From Anaerolineales bacterium (GTDB lineage Bacteria; Chloroflexota; Anaerolineae; Anaerolineales; UBA11579), in assembly GCA_026129305.1 (NCBI GenBank), contig JAHCII010000003.1, forward strand, positions 1 through 64,000: a DNA stretch of 64,000 bases. Reading direction: 5' to 3'. How positions within the stretch are numbered: the first letter of the stretch is position 1; the number at the start of each line of letters is the position of its first letter. Shown piece after piece: positions 7,915 through 16,931 of the stretch. Below the pieces are notes generated by a model. It was given only the letters and a program-made list of their open reading frames with translations. It was not told the origin of the DNA and ran no database searches. A program made the position numbers and the translations under genes.

Positions 7915-10337
7915 GTGAAGTGCTGAGCGTCTTGGGCTGGTATCTGCTGCTGGCCGGGTTGGGCTGGCTGACCCTGCCGCTGGGCTATCGCTTTTTTGGC
8001 GCGCTGGCGGACAAAGGCTACGCCTTCCTGCGCCCGCTGAGCCTGCTGTTGTGGGGCTTTCTCTGCTGGTTGTTGGGCAGCTATGGACTGCTGCCCAACA
8101 ACCCGGCCGGCATCCTCAGCGCCACGCTGCTGCTGGGCGGCCTGAGCTGGTGGGCGGCCCGCGGCCTGCAGCCGGGCGAGCTGCGCGACTGGCTACGCAG
8201 CCAACGCGGCACGCTGCTGGCAATGGAAACCCTCTTCTTGCTGGCCTTTGTTTTCATGGCCTGGGTGCGCAGCGCCAGCCCGCAGATCTACCATACCGAG
8301 CAGCCGATGGAACTGGCCTTCATCAACGCCATCTTGCGCTCGCCGGCCATGCCGCCGCACGACCCCTGGATGTCAGGGTTTTCCATCTCGTATTATTACT
8401 TCGGCTACCTGATGGTGGCGATGCTGGCCCAGCTGTTGAAACTGAGCGGCTCGCTGGCCTTCAACCTCGGCTTTGTCAGCATCTTCGCCTGCGCCGCCCT
8501 GGCGGCCTATGGCCTGGCCTACAACCTGCTGATGGTCTACAAGCCGCGCCTGCAGCGCAGCCTGCTGTGGCTGGCCAGCCTGGCGCCGCTGCTGGTGCTG
8601 TTGCTGGGCAACGGCGGCGCGCTGTTGGAGTTGGCCCACGCGCGCCACGCCTTGTGGGCGCCAGACGCCGAGGGTGCACTGCAATCGCGCTTCTGGATCT
8701 GGTTGGACGTGGACGAACTGTCCAGCCCGCCAGTAGGCGAGCCGTCCTGGGCGCCGCGCCATTACGACACGGATTTCTGGTGGTGGTGGCGCTCCTCGCG
8801 TATCATCAACGACCGCGACCTGAGTGGCAATGATCAGGAGGTCATTGATGAGTTCCCGGCCTTCTCGTTCACGCTGGGCGACCTGCACCCGCATGTGCTT
8901 TCGATGCCTTTTGTGCTGCTGGCCACAGGCTTGGCACTGAACCTATACCTGGGCGGCGGCGTGCGCCGCCAGCCGCTGCCCACCCTGGGGTTCAAGATCC
9001 AGGCCGAGGACCTGGCATTTGCGATCGTGCTGCTGGGTGGATTGGCCTTTCTCAACATTTGGGATTTTCCCATCTACGCAGCCCTGTACGGCTTGGCCTA
9101 CCTGCTGCGCCAGGGGCGCCGCGAGGGCTGGCGCTGGGAGCACTTCATTGACTTGCTGGCATTGGGAATGGTGCTGTTGGTGGGCGGCGTGGCAGCTTAC
9201 CTGCCTTTCTACCTGGGGTTCACCTCACAGGCAGGCGGCATTCTGCCCAACCTGATCAACCCCTCGCGTGGGGCGCATTTGTGGATCATGTTCGGCTGGC
9301 TGTGGCTGCCGCTGCTGGCCTACCTGCTGTGGCTGTGGAAGGGCGCCCGCTGGCAAGGCTTGGGGCGCGGCCTGCTGTACGGGCTGGCCTTGGCCGCCGG
9401 GTTGTGGCTGCTGTCTGTGGGGCTTGCCGGGCTGTACGCCGGGCTGCTGCCTGACAGCGCGTTGGGACAGGCCGTAGCCGCACTGGGGGGCGGCAGTTTG
9501 GGTGAGATTCTGGTGGCTGGCCTGCAGCGCCGGGCGGCGGCGATTGGCGGCAGCCTGTCTCTGGCGGCCTTGCTGGGCCTGTGCCTGGGCCTGTTAAGCC
9601 AGAAGCCCCCAGCCAAGAAGATCGAACCGCAACATAGCCCGATGCACGCTTTCGTGCTGTTGATGGTCTTCATGGGCGCCCTGTTGGTCACCGCGCCGGA
9701 GTTCATCTATTTGCGTGACCAATTCGGCACGCGCATGAACACCGTGTTCAAGTTCTACTTCCAGGCCTGGCAGCTGTGGGCCGTGGCGGCCGCAGTGGGC
9801 GCAGTGGTGCTTCTGAGTGAATTGCGCCGCGTCTGGCGGGCGGCCTTTGCCGGCTTGATGACGCTGGTGCTGGCGGCTGGGCTGCTGTTCCCGCTCTATT
9901 CTTTTTCGCAGATCACGCGCAACCCGGTAGGCAGCCTGGACGGCAGCGCCCACCTGCCCGCCGACACCCAGGCCGCCATCGCCTGGCTGCAGGCGGCCCC
10001 ATTGGGCGTGTTGGCCGAGGCGGTGGGGGCCAGCTATGACAGTTCCACTTCACGTTTCTCGGCCTTCAGCGGGCAGCCGACCCTGATGGGCTGGCCGGGC
10101 CACGAAGGGCAATGGCGCGGCGGGAATGTGGACTGGACGCGCATGGACCAGCTGCGCACCCTGTACAGCACGTCGGATTGGCGCAGCGCCCAGCTGATCC
10201 TGGAAGAGTACAACATCCAATACGTGGTGGTCGGCCCCTCAGAGCGCGCTAGTTACCCAGTCAACGAAGAGAAGTTCGCCCAAAACCTGCGCATCGCTTT
10301 CCAAAGCGAAAGCATCACCATCTATCAAGCCCCGTAA
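7911..10337 (+). CDS. DUF2298 (Chlor_Arch_YYY) integral membrane protein, stand-alone copy
   Basis: 808 residues, strongly hydrophobic. It repeats the marks of the C-terminal half of its upstream neighbour: YYYFG at 161-165, a DLHPH motif at 324-328 and RMNTVFKFYFQAW near 608. It shares the order and spacing of the loops, and a soluble C-terminal tail with a conserved 'Y.VVG..ER..YP' element that the upstream protein also has. The two are therefore tandem paralogues. The ATGA overlap shows tight co-translation. The family is known mainly from Chloroflexi and Archaea and has no proven function. A polyprenyl-sugar or glycan enzyme is a reasonable guess from the context. Confidence 0.8.
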   Translation: MSEVLSVLGWYLLLAGLGWLTLPLGYRFFGALADKGYAFLRPLSLLLWGFLCWLLGSYGLLPNNPAGILSATLLLGGLSWWAARGLQPGELRDWLRSQRGTLLAMETLFLLAFVFMAWVRSASPQIYHTEQPMELAFINAILRSPAMPPHDPWMSGFSISYYYFGYLMVAMLAQLLKLSGSLAFNLGFVSIFACAALAAYGLAYNLLMVYKPRLQRSLLWLASLAPLLVLLLGNGGALLELAHARHALWAPDAEGALQSRFWIWLDVDELSSPPVGEPSWAPRHYDTDFWWWWRSSRIINDRDLSGNDQEVIDEFPAFSFTLGDLHPHVLSMPFVLLATGLALNLYLGGGVRRQPLPTLGFKIQAEDLAFAIVLLGGLAFLNIWDFPIYAALYGLAYLLRQGRREGWRWEHFIDLLALGMVLLVGGVAAYLPFYLGFTSQAGGILPNLINPSRGAHLWIMFGWLWLPLLAYLLWLWKGARWQGLGRGLLYGLALAAGLWLLSVGLAGLYAGLLPDSALGQAVAALGGGSLGEILVAGLQRRAAAIGGSLSLAALLGLCLGLLSQKPPAKKIEPQHSPMHAFVLLMVFMGALLVTAPEFIYLRDQFGTRMNTVFKFYFQAWQLWAVAAAVGAVVLLSELRRVWRAAFAGLMTLVLAAGLLFPLYSFSQITRNPVGSLDGSAHLPADTQAAIAWLQAAPLGVLAEAVGASYDSSTSRFSAFSGQPTLMGWPGHEGQWRGGNVDWTRMDQLRTLYSTSDWRSAQLILEEYNIQYVVVGPSERASYPVNEEKFAQNLRIAFQSESITIYQAP

Positions 10338-10345
10338 TTCAAGCC

Positions 10346-10382
10346 GGCATGGATGGCTCGGCTATAATGAGCCATCCATGCC
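10346..10382 (+). promoter_or_regulatory. Perfect inverted repeat enclosing a TATAAT box and the start codon of the next gene
   Basis: Two 14-nt arms (10346-10359 and 10369-10382) pair perfectly around a 9-nt loop. The loop holds TATAAT at 10363-10368, and the 3' arm contains the ATG at 10378. No U-tract follows, so it is a poor terminator. The -10 box is 9 nt from the ATG, so the mRNA would start inside the 3' arm and be almost leaderless. Confidence 0.6.
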
Positions 10383-12063
10383 TAAAGCCCCCTTCCCCAG
10401 CCGGGGACAATTCTTTTTTCTGCTGATTCTGCTGCTGGCAGCCGGGCTGCGCTTTGTGCACTTGGGCGCGGCGCCTTTGAGCGAATTTGAAGCCGGCGCG
10501 GCGCTGGCGGCAAAGGCCCTGGCCCAGGGCCAGCCTGCTGACCTCGGCGCGCAGCCCGGCTATGTGCTGCTGACCAGCCTGCTCTTTGGCCTGCTTGGCA
10601 CGGGCAACGCCTTGGCGCGCCTTTGGCCGGCCCTGGCCGGCCTGGCGCTGGTGGCACTGCCCTACTATTGGCGCAAAACCCTGGGGCAGACGGTGGCGCT
10701 GGTGCTGAGCCTGTTTCTGGCGCTGGACCCCGGCCTGGTGGCCTTGGCGCGCCTGGCGGGGGGGCCAAGCCTGAGCCTGGCAGCGGGCCTGTGGGCGGCC
10801 AGCCTGCTGCTGCGCGGTCGGCCGGTGCCGGCCGGGGGGCTGGCCGCCGTTGCCCTGCTGGCTGGGCCAGGCGTGTATTTGGGCTTGGCCGCCGCAGCGC
10901 TGACCTGGCGGCTGGCGCGCCCCAAGCTGCTCGGCCTTCCATGGCAGGCGGCCCTGCCCGCCTTCTTCGCCACGCTGGTTCTCGGCGGGACGCTGCTCTT
11001 CAGCACACCGCAAGGCCTCTCCGGCCTGGGCCAGGGCCTGGCAGCCTTCTTACTGGGCCACGGGTATCCGGCCGGGGTGAGCATCGGCGAAACGCTCTTC
11101 GCCCTGTTCGGCTACGGGCTGCCGGCCCTGCTGCTGGGCCTGCCGCACCTGCTGCGGGCGGAACCGGCGCCGGGGACACGCCCGGCGGCGATCTTCGCCG
11201 GGCTGGCCCTGCTGCTGGCGCTGCTGCACCCCGGCCGCCAGGTGGCGCACTTGGCCTGGGTTCTGCTACCCCTGTATTGGCCGGCGGCGGCCGAGGTCAG
11301 CCTTTTCCTGCAACGCCCGCAGGAGGAGCCCAGAGCGACTTACGGCGAATTTGCGCTGATCAGCCTGTTGATGCCCTTTTTTGCCTTCACCCTGGCGCGC
11401 GCCAGTGGTGAGGACTATCTGCTGTACTTTGAACCCGGCCGGCTGATGCCGGTGGTCAACCCGCAAGTGCTGCTGCCCCTGGTGGTGGTGCTGATCGCGG
11501 GAGCGGCCAGCCTGCTGGTGGCTCTGGGCTGGTCGCCGCGTGCCGCGCGCCAGGGTCTGGTGTGGGCGCTGAGCCTGACCGCCTGCCTGGGCCTGCTGGG
11601 CGCCAGCGCCCGCTACGGGCGCCAAACCGCGGCGCTGACGCACGACTTATGGCAGCCAGGGGCGGCTACGGCCAACCTGCGCCCCTTATTGGAGAGCGTA
11701 GATGACCTCTCATTCTGGGGAGCCAACCAGCCCGGCGCCCTGGCGATCCAGAGGCGCAGCCCAAGTGACGCTCTGGATTGGGCGCTGCTCGAGTACCCGG
11801 CGGCCCGTGGCCAGGCAGCGCCGGCCCTGGCCATCACCCCCGCCGACCAGCTGCCGGTGGAGTTCGCCGCCTACCGCGGGCAAAGCTTTGCCTGGCAAAC
11901 CCGCCGGGACTGGGATGCCTGGCCGCCCAACATTTTCGCCTGGCTGCTGTTCCGCCAGGGCAGCCAGGCCGATCAGCACATCATCCTGTGGGCGCGCACC
12001 GACCTGTTCGCGGACGGCGACGCAAGCTTGCAAAACTTCGACGAGGCAATTCCCAACCCATGA
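10378..12063 (+). CDS. GT39-like membrane protein
   Basis: 561 residues. An N-terminal TM helix is followed by an acidic loop (LSEFEAG) in the place where PMT/ArnT-type glycosyltransferases carry their catalytic acidic pair. About ten further TM segments and a soluble C-terminal domain of about 150 residues follow. The usual aspartate is replaced (E-F-E rather than D-E), so activity is uncertain. It is the fourth large membrane protein in the cluster. Its stop overlaps the start of the Cmk-PlsC gene (ATGA). The start is set by the -10/ATG arrangement in the inverted repeat just upstream; there is no Shine-Dalgarno site. Confidence 0.6.
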   Translation: MPKAPFPSRGQFFFLLILLLAAGLRFVHLGAAPLSEFEAGAALAAKALAQGQPADLGAQPGYVLLTSLLFGLLGTGNALARLWPALAGLALVALPYYWRKTLGQTVALVLSLFLALDPGLVALARLAGGPSLSLAAGLWAASLLLRGRPVPAGGLAAVALLAGPGVYLGLAAAALTWRLARPKLLGLPWQAALPAFFATLVLGGTLLFSTPQGLSGLGQGLAAFLLGHGYPAGVSIGETLFALFGYGLPALLLGLPHLLRAEPAPGTRPAAIFAGLALLLALLHPGRQVAHLAWVLLPLYWPAAAEVSLFLQRPQEEPRATYGEFALISLLMPFFAFTLARASGEDYLLYFEPGRLMPVVNPQVLLPLVVVLIAGAASLLVALGWSPRAARQGLVWALSLTACLGLLGASARYGRQTAALTHDLWQPGAATANLRPLLESVDDLSFWGANQPGALAIQRRSPSDALDWALLEYPAARGQAAPALAITPADQLPVEFAAYRGQSFAWQTRRDWDAWPPNIFAWLLFRQGSQADQHIILWARTDLFADGDASLQNFDEAIPNP

Positions 12064-13439
12064 CGCGTAAACTCAGCATCGCCATCGACGGCCCGGCCGC
12101 ATCCGGAAAATCCACCCTGGCAGAAGCCCTGGCCAAAAAATTAGGCTACCTGTACTTCGACACGGGGGCCATGTACCGCGCCGTGACCCTGGCCGCCCTG
12201 CGCCAGGGAATTGACACCCAAGACCAGCAGGCTCTGGCGGAATTGGCTGAGCAGGCGGACATTGATCTGCGCCCTCCCAGCAAGGCCGACGGCCGCCTGA
12301 GCGACGTATTCCTGGATGGCGAAGACATCACTTGGGAGATCCGCACCAAGGCCGTGGACGTCAACGTCTCGGATGTGTCGGCGGTGCCCGCCGTGCGCCA
12401 GGCGCTCGGCGCCCAGCAGCGCCGCATTGGCCTGCGCGGCGGAGTGGTGATGGCCGGCCGTGACATCGGCACCGTGGTGCTACCCGAAGCCGAGCTAAAA
12501 GTTTATTTGGACGCCTCGCCGGAAGAACGCGCCCACCGCCGCCACAGCGAGCTGCTGGAGCAAGGGAAGGAAGCCAATTACGAGAAGGTGCTGGCGGCGC
12601 TGATCGAGCGCGACAAGATCGACTCCAGTCGGGCGGTGGCGCCACTGAAACCGGCGGAGGACGCGGTGATGCTGAAGAGCGACGGCATGCCGCGCGAAGA
12701 AGTGCTGGATTTGGTGCTGAAGCTGGTCGCTGAGCGCAGCCAGGCAGAAGACCCGCAAAGCAGCCCCAATTACCGGCTGCCGCTCAGCCATTGGATCTTC
12801 CGCCACATCTTTGGGCCGATCTTTCGCCTGCTGTTTCGGACCTTGTGCCGGGTTCGCCTTGAAGGGCTGGAAAATGTGCCTCGCAAGGGGCCTTATATCA
12901 TTGCCTATAACCACGTCTCCAACTTCGAGCCGCCTTTTGTGCTGGCGTTCTGGCCGTATTTCCCCGAGGCCGTAGCCGGCGCCGATGTGTTCCAGCGCAA
13001 AGCGATCAGCCTGTTCGTCGGCGGCTACGGGGCCATCCCGGTGCGGCGCGGCGAGTATGACCGTAAAGTGATCGACACCATGCTGGGGGTGCTGGCCTCC
13101 GGCCGGCCACTGGCCATCGCCCCGGAGGGCGGTCGCAGCCACGACCCCGGCCTGCGCCCCGCTCGGGCCGGCGTGGCTTACCTGATGGACCGCGCCGGCG
13201 TGCCGGTAGTGCCAGTCGGCATCAGCGGCACCAGCGACGAAGTGCTGAGGCTGGCAGTGCGCGGCAAACGCCCACAGCTGACCATGCGGGTCGGACCGGC
13301 TTTTAACCTGCCGCCCATCGCAGGACGCGGCGAAGAGCGCCGGGCGGCGCGCCAAGCCAACGCCGACCTGGTGATGAGACACATCGCCAGCCTGCTGGCG
13401 CCGGAGCACTGGGGCGTGTATAAACCTTTGGAGAAATGA
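12060..13439 (+). CDS. cmk: Cytidylate kinase fused to 1-acyl-glycerol-3-phosphate acyltransferase (Cmk-PlsC)
   Basis: 460 residues. Residues 1-230 are a cytidylate kinase: the P-loop is DGPAASGKST, followed by YFDTGAMYRA, an RDIGTVV element and an R-A-H-R-R lid. It phosphorylates CMP/dCMP for nucleotide recycling. Residues of about 240-460 are a PlsC-type acyltransferase: YNHVSNFE stands where NHxxxxD is expected, and APEGGRS stands for the EGTRS block. The catalytic aspartate of the HX4D box is therefore a glutamate here, while the histidine is kept. CMP is released in phospholipid synthesis, so the fusion links two steps of lipid metabolism. Both junctions are ATGA overlaps (12060 and 13436). 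Cmk is clear; PlsC activity is likely but unproven. Confidence 0.88.
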   Translation: MTRKLSIAIDGPAASGKSTLAEALAKKLGYLYFDTGAMYRAVTLAALRQGIDTQDQQALAELAEQADIDLRPPSKADGRLSDVFLDGEDITWEIRTKAVDVNVSDVSAVPAVRQALGAQQRRIGLRGGVVMAGRDIGTVVLPEAELKVYLDASPEERAHRRHSELLEQGKEANYEKVLAALIERDKIDSSRAVAPLKPAEDAVMLKSDGMPREEVLDLVLKLVAERSQAEDPQSSPNYRLPLSHWIFRHIFGPIFRLLFRTLCRVRLEGLENVPRKGPYIIAYNHVSNFEPPFVLAFWPYFPEAVAGADVFQRKAISLFVGGYGAIPVRRGEYDRKVIDTMLGVLASGRPLAIAPEGGRSHDPGLRPARAGVAYLMDRAGVPVVPVGISGTSDEVLRLAVRGKRPQLTMRVGPAFNLPPIAGRGEERRAARQANADLVMRHIASLLAPEHWGVYKPLEK

Positions 13440-16400
13440 TCACCTACTTTTTGGCCGGCTTCCCCTTCCAGCGTTTGCTGCCGCCTAACGGCCCCCTGGC
13501 CTGGTTGGCCGGGCTGCTGTTGGGCGGCCTGCTGCTGCGCTGGCTGTGGCGGCAGCCGCGCCGCGCCGCCTGGGGCCGGGCGGAGTGGCTTTGGCTGCTG
13601 GGCCTGCTGCTGCTGACCCCGCTATCGATCCTCCTGGTTGGCCTGCGCTTGTCCAGTGCCGGCTTGCTGCCCATTCCTGCCCTGGGGCCGCCGCCGATGG
13701 CCCCGCTGCTGCCCCTGCTGGCCGCCCTGCCCTGGGTGTTGGCGGTTGCCCGTCTGGGCAGCCTGCCCGGCGCGGCGCTGGCCGGGCTCTCCGGGTTGCT
13801 GCTGGCTTTCTGGGGCACGCGCAGCCCCTTCACCGCCCTGGAACACGCCTGGGTGGCGGCTATATTTGCCGCCGCAATCAGCCAGACCTATAGCAGCCGC
13901 TTGTTCAGCTGGCTGCGCCAGCCGCTGGTGGCGGCCGCTGCCCTGGCCCTGCTCTACCCGCTGTTCTATCTCCTGACCGCCACTTTCTGGGCCTCGGCAG
14001 ACCTGGTGACCGCATTGGATTTCGCCCTGGTGTCTTTGGCGCCTGTGACCCTGGCGGCCGGGCTGCCGCTGCTGGTGGCTGGGTTGGCGCTGCAGCTTGC
14101 GCAAGCCCGCGGGCTGTTGGCCCCGACACCGGCCGCCCCACAGGCGGCGCCCAACCAGCGCAGCCTGGAGGGCCGCCTGCTCTTCACGCTGGGCCCGGTG
14201 GTGCTGCTGGCCTTCGCCGCACTAGCGGCGCTGTCCTGGTGGTCGGCCAGCCGGGCCGCCGAACGCCTGCTCAACGAGCGCGTGCAGTCGGCCGTGCAGG
14301 TCACGGCCGGCAGCGTACCCTTCCTGTTGGAAACCGGGCAAAACCTGATCGCCCAGTTGGCGGGCAACCCCGGCCTGCCAGACGCCTCGTCCGCGGCAGC
14401 GCAGGAGATCCTGCAAAACCACCTGCGGGCTGTGCCGTATTTTGAGCAACTCTTTTACCTGGACACCGGCGGCAATAGCGTGGCCGGGCTGCCGCAGGCT
14501 GATCTGCTGCAGCTGCCGCCCAGCCAGGCCGAGCTGGAGGCGGTAAGCTTGGCGATCCAAGGCCTGGGCTTCCAGGTGGTCAGCGCGCCTGCCAGCAGCC
14601 CGCAAAGCAATGCCGCCCAATTGGCCTTCGTGGCCGCGGTGCGCAACGCCAACGGGCAGGTGCGCGGCGTGCTGTTGGGCCGCACCAGCCTGGCCTCCAA
14701 CCCCTTCGCTCAGCCCGCAGTGCAAAGCTTGCGCAGCCTGTCCAGCCTGGGCGGGCAAGGTTTCCTGCTGGACGGCGATGGGCGCATTGTGCTGGCCGCC
14801 GATCCCGGCGCCCTGTTGCAGCCTTACAACAACCGGCGCGGCCCTGCGGCCCTGAACTATAGCGACGCCGCCCCGGACGGTTCGCGCCGGTTCATCAGCT
14901 ATTTGCCGGTGACCGGCAGCAACTGGGCGGTGGCGGCCCACTGGCCCGCGCGCCTCAGCCAGCAGCTGGCCCTGGAGCTGGTGCTGCCGATCGGCCTGGT
15001 GTTGCTGGCTCTGGCTGGGTTGGCCTACGGGCTGCTGCGCAGCAGCCTGCGCTCCGTGACCGGTTCGCTGCACACACTGATGGGCGAAGCCAAGCGCCTG
15101 GCCACAGGTGACCTGCAGGCGCCCCTGGCGGTTACCGGCCCAGATGAGGTGGGGCGCCTGGCGGATGCGTTTGAAAGCATGCGCCTGGCGCTGAAGGACC
15201 GCGTAGATGAAAGCCAACGGCTGCTCTCGGTCAGCCAGGGGCTTAGCGCCAGCCTGGACGCCAGCACCCACGTCGACCCGATATTGAACGCGGCCCTGGC
15301 CAGCGGTGCTGCCGCGGCGCGCCTGGTGCTGCGCAGCGACAGCGGTGAGGTCTCGGGTTACGGCCTGGGGCCGGCCGCCCGCAGCAGCCAGGGGCTGGAC
15401 AAACATATCTTTGACCTGTCGGCCAAGCAAGACCGCATCCTGCTGACCAACCCGGCCCGGGCGCGCTTGAAGGCGGCGCCGGGGACCGGCCTGCCGCAAG
15501 CCATCGCCGCGTTCGCCCTACGCCAGAAAGAGCAATACTTGGGCGTGCTGTGGCTGGCCTATGACCAGCCCCAAACCTTTGACCCGAATACGGTGCAATA
15601 CCTGGAAGCCCTGGCAGACCAGGCCGGCCAGGCCGGGCTGAATGCCTACCAATACGCCAGCGCCCAACAAGGCCGCCAGCGTTTCGAAGCCGCCTGGAAT
15701 GCGGTGCCCGAGCCGGTGCTGCTGACCGACGCCGGCGACAAAGTGCTGTTCGCCAACCCTGCCGCCCTGCAGGCGCTGGACAAGCCGCCCGAGGCGGTAT
15801 TGGGGGCGGCGCTGCCAAGCTTGCTGGCTTTGCCGCAGGGCGAGCAGGCTTCCGCTGGCTTTGAGGTCGAGCTGGGCAGCCAAGTGTACCTGGCCACAGT
15901 GTCTGAACTGCAAGACGGCCGGCAGAGCGTGGGCAAGGTGCTGTACCTGCGTGATCTGAGCAGCCTGCGCCGGGCAGAAAATGCGCGCAGCGACTTCCTG
16001 GCCACCCTAAGCCACGACCTGCATGAACCGCTGGACCAGACCCAAGGCTATGTGCAAATGCTGGCGGCCCAGGGCCAGCTTAATGAGCAGCAGAGTAGCT
16101 ACCTGCGCAAGATCGAGCACAACCTGGAGAACATCGCCCGCCTCTCCAGCAACTTGACCGATATTGAACGCGTCTCCGGCCTGAAAAGCCTGGAGCTGCA
16201 AACTTTCCCGATCGCCACCCTGATCCAGGACGTGCTGAGCGAGCTGACCCCACGCGCCCGCCAAAAGAACTTGGATCTGGTGCAGCACACGGCCGGCACG
16301 GCCCAGCCGCTGCGGGCAGACCGCACGCTGCTGCAGCGCGCCTTGCACAATCTACTGGACAACGCCATCAAGTTCAGCCCGCGAGAGAGCGTGATCCAGA

Positions 16401-16648
16401 TCAGCAGCGTGTATGCCGGCGACCGGCTGACTTTGGCGATCACCGACCACGGGTCCGGGATCGCGCCGCTGGACCTGCCGCAGATCTTCCAGGCCAAGCC
16501 GGGCGCCGAGCGCAAGTCCTCCGGCCTGGTGATCGTGCGCTCCGTAGTGGAGCGGCACGGTGGCCGTGTATGGGCCGAAAGCGAACTAGGCTCCGGCAGC
16601 ACCTTCTTTATGGAACTGCCGCTGGCGCCCTACCATGCGGCGGGCTAG
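13436..16648 (+). CDS. Large membrane hybrid sensor histidine kinase (MASE-like TMs, dCache, HAMP, GAF, PAS, HisKA, HATPase)
   Basis: 1070 residues. About eight TM helices fill residues 1-250. A further TM, a probable Cache-type extracellular sensor (about 270-510) and a TM follow. A HAMP region comes at about 530-590 and a GAF-like region at about 600-740. A PAS-like region lies at about 745-850, then HisKA with the phospho-accepting His860 in LSHDLHEPL, and a HATPase domain with LLDNAIKFSP (N box) and DHGSGIAP (G1). The second glycine box is degenerate: SSGLVIVR replaces GTGLGLAI. No response regulator is adjacent; the closest is at 42058-42810. It overlaps the upstream gene by ATGA. The signal sensed is unknown. 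Confidence 0.85.
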   Translation: MITYFLAGFPFQRLLPPNGPLAWLAGLLLGGLLLRWLWRQPRRAAWGRAEWLWLLGLLLLTPLSILLVGLRLSSAGLLPIPALGPPPMAPLLPLLAALPWVLAVARLGSLPGAALAGLSGLLLAFWGTRSPFTALEHAWVAAIFAAAISQTYSSRLFSWLRQPLVAAAALALLYPLFYLLTATFWASADLVTALDFALVSLAPVTLAAGLPLLVAGLALQLAQARGLLAPTPAAPQAAPNQRSLEGRLLFTLGPVVLLAFAALAALSWWSASRAAERLLNERVQSAVQVTAGSVPFLLETGQNLIAQLAGNPGLPDASSAAAQEILQNHLRAVPYFEQLFYLDTGGNSVAGLPQADLLQLPPSQAELEAVSLAIQGLGFQVVSAPASSPQSNAAQLAFVAAVRNANGQVRGVLLGRTSLASNPFAQPAVQSLRSLSSLGGQGFLLDGDGRIVLAADPGALLQPYNNRRGPAALNYSDAAPDGSRRFISYLPVTGSNWAVAAHWPARLSQQLALELVLPIGLVLLALAGLAYGLLRSSLRSVTGSLHTLMGEAKRLATGDLQAPLAVTGPDEVGRLADAFESMRLALKDRVDESQRLLSVSQGLSASLDASTHVDPILNAALASGAAAARLVLRSDSGEVSGYGLGPAARSSQGLDKHIFDLSAKQDRILLTNPARARLKAAPGTGLPQAIAAFALRQKEQYLGVLWLAYDQPQTFDPNTVQYLEALADQAGQAGLNAYQYASAQQGRQRFEAAWNAVPEPVLLTDAGDKVLFANPAALQALDKPPEAVLGAALPSLLALPQGEQASAGFEVELGSQVYLATVSELQDGRQSVGKVLYLRDLSSLRRAENARSDFLATLSHDLHEPLDQTQGYVQMLAAQGQLNEQQSSYLRKIEHNLENIARLSSNLTDIERVSGLKSLELQTFPIATLIQDVLSELTPRARQKNLDLVQHTAGTAQPLRADRTLLQRALHNLLDNAIKFSPRESVIQISSVYAGDRLTLAITDHGSGIAPLDLPQIFQAKPGAERKSSGLVIVRSVVERHGGRVWAESELGSGSTFFMELPLAPYHAAG

Positions 16649-16658
16649 GCTTCGCAGC

Positions 16659-16686
16659 TTGACAGGCTTGACAGCCAAGATATAAT
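16659..16686 (+). promoter_or_regulatory. Sigma-70 type promoter of rpoC
   Basis: TTGACA (16659-16664), a 16-nt spacer and TATAAT (16681-16686) match the consensus in both hexamers. A second TTGACA lies at 16668-16673, too close to the -10 to act with it. Transcription should begin near 16693, which leaves a leader of about 240 nt before rpoC. Confidence 0.8.
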
Positions 16687-16727
16687 TATTGCATCAATCG
16701 AATAGCTTGCTTTGCCAACTAAAGCGA

Positions 16728-16753
16728 GCGCTTAGGAGAAACTTCCTAAGTGC
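16728..16753 (+). promoter_or_regulatory. Hairpin in the rpoC leader, possible attenuator
   Basis: Ten-base-pair arms (16728-16737 with 16744-16753, one G-U pair) close a 6-nt loop and are followed by a T-rich run (TTGTTTTGTTTG). It stands about 35 nt after the predicted start of transcription, so it could be a weak intrinsic terminator or attenuator, or a stabilising stem. The structure is seen; the function is inferred. Confidence 0.45.
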
Positions 16754-16817
16754 TTGTTTTGTTTGTGTGTACTCGTAGCACGTTTGTTCGGAAATCTTGT
16801 CTTTGCCTGGTGGTGTT

Positions 16818-16931
16818 ATGACCATTCGCCGAAAACTCAATGCAGCCCAAGGGGTCAAACAGTTTTCCGCGGCACATGCCCAGCAGTCATCACAACCGCA
16901 TTCTCGCAATCAATATAAGGAGGCCACCTAA
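16818..16931 (+). CDS. Possible 37-residue leader peptide upstream of rpoC
   Basis: ATG 16818 opens a 37-codon frame that runs through the rpoC ribosome-binding site and stops (TAA 16929-16931) two bases before the rpoC ATG. The product is basic and rich in Gln, Ser and His, with no known motif. A weak GGTGG lies before it. Its stop position would suit translational coupling to rpoC, but a frame of this length can arise by chance. Confidence 0.25.
   Translation: MTIRRKLNAAQGVKQFSAAHAQQSSQPHSRNQYKEAT

Noticed and set aside
14222-15499. 425-codon minus-strand frame over the sensor kinase
   Set aside because: Shadow of the HAMP/GAF region; no start signal or motif.
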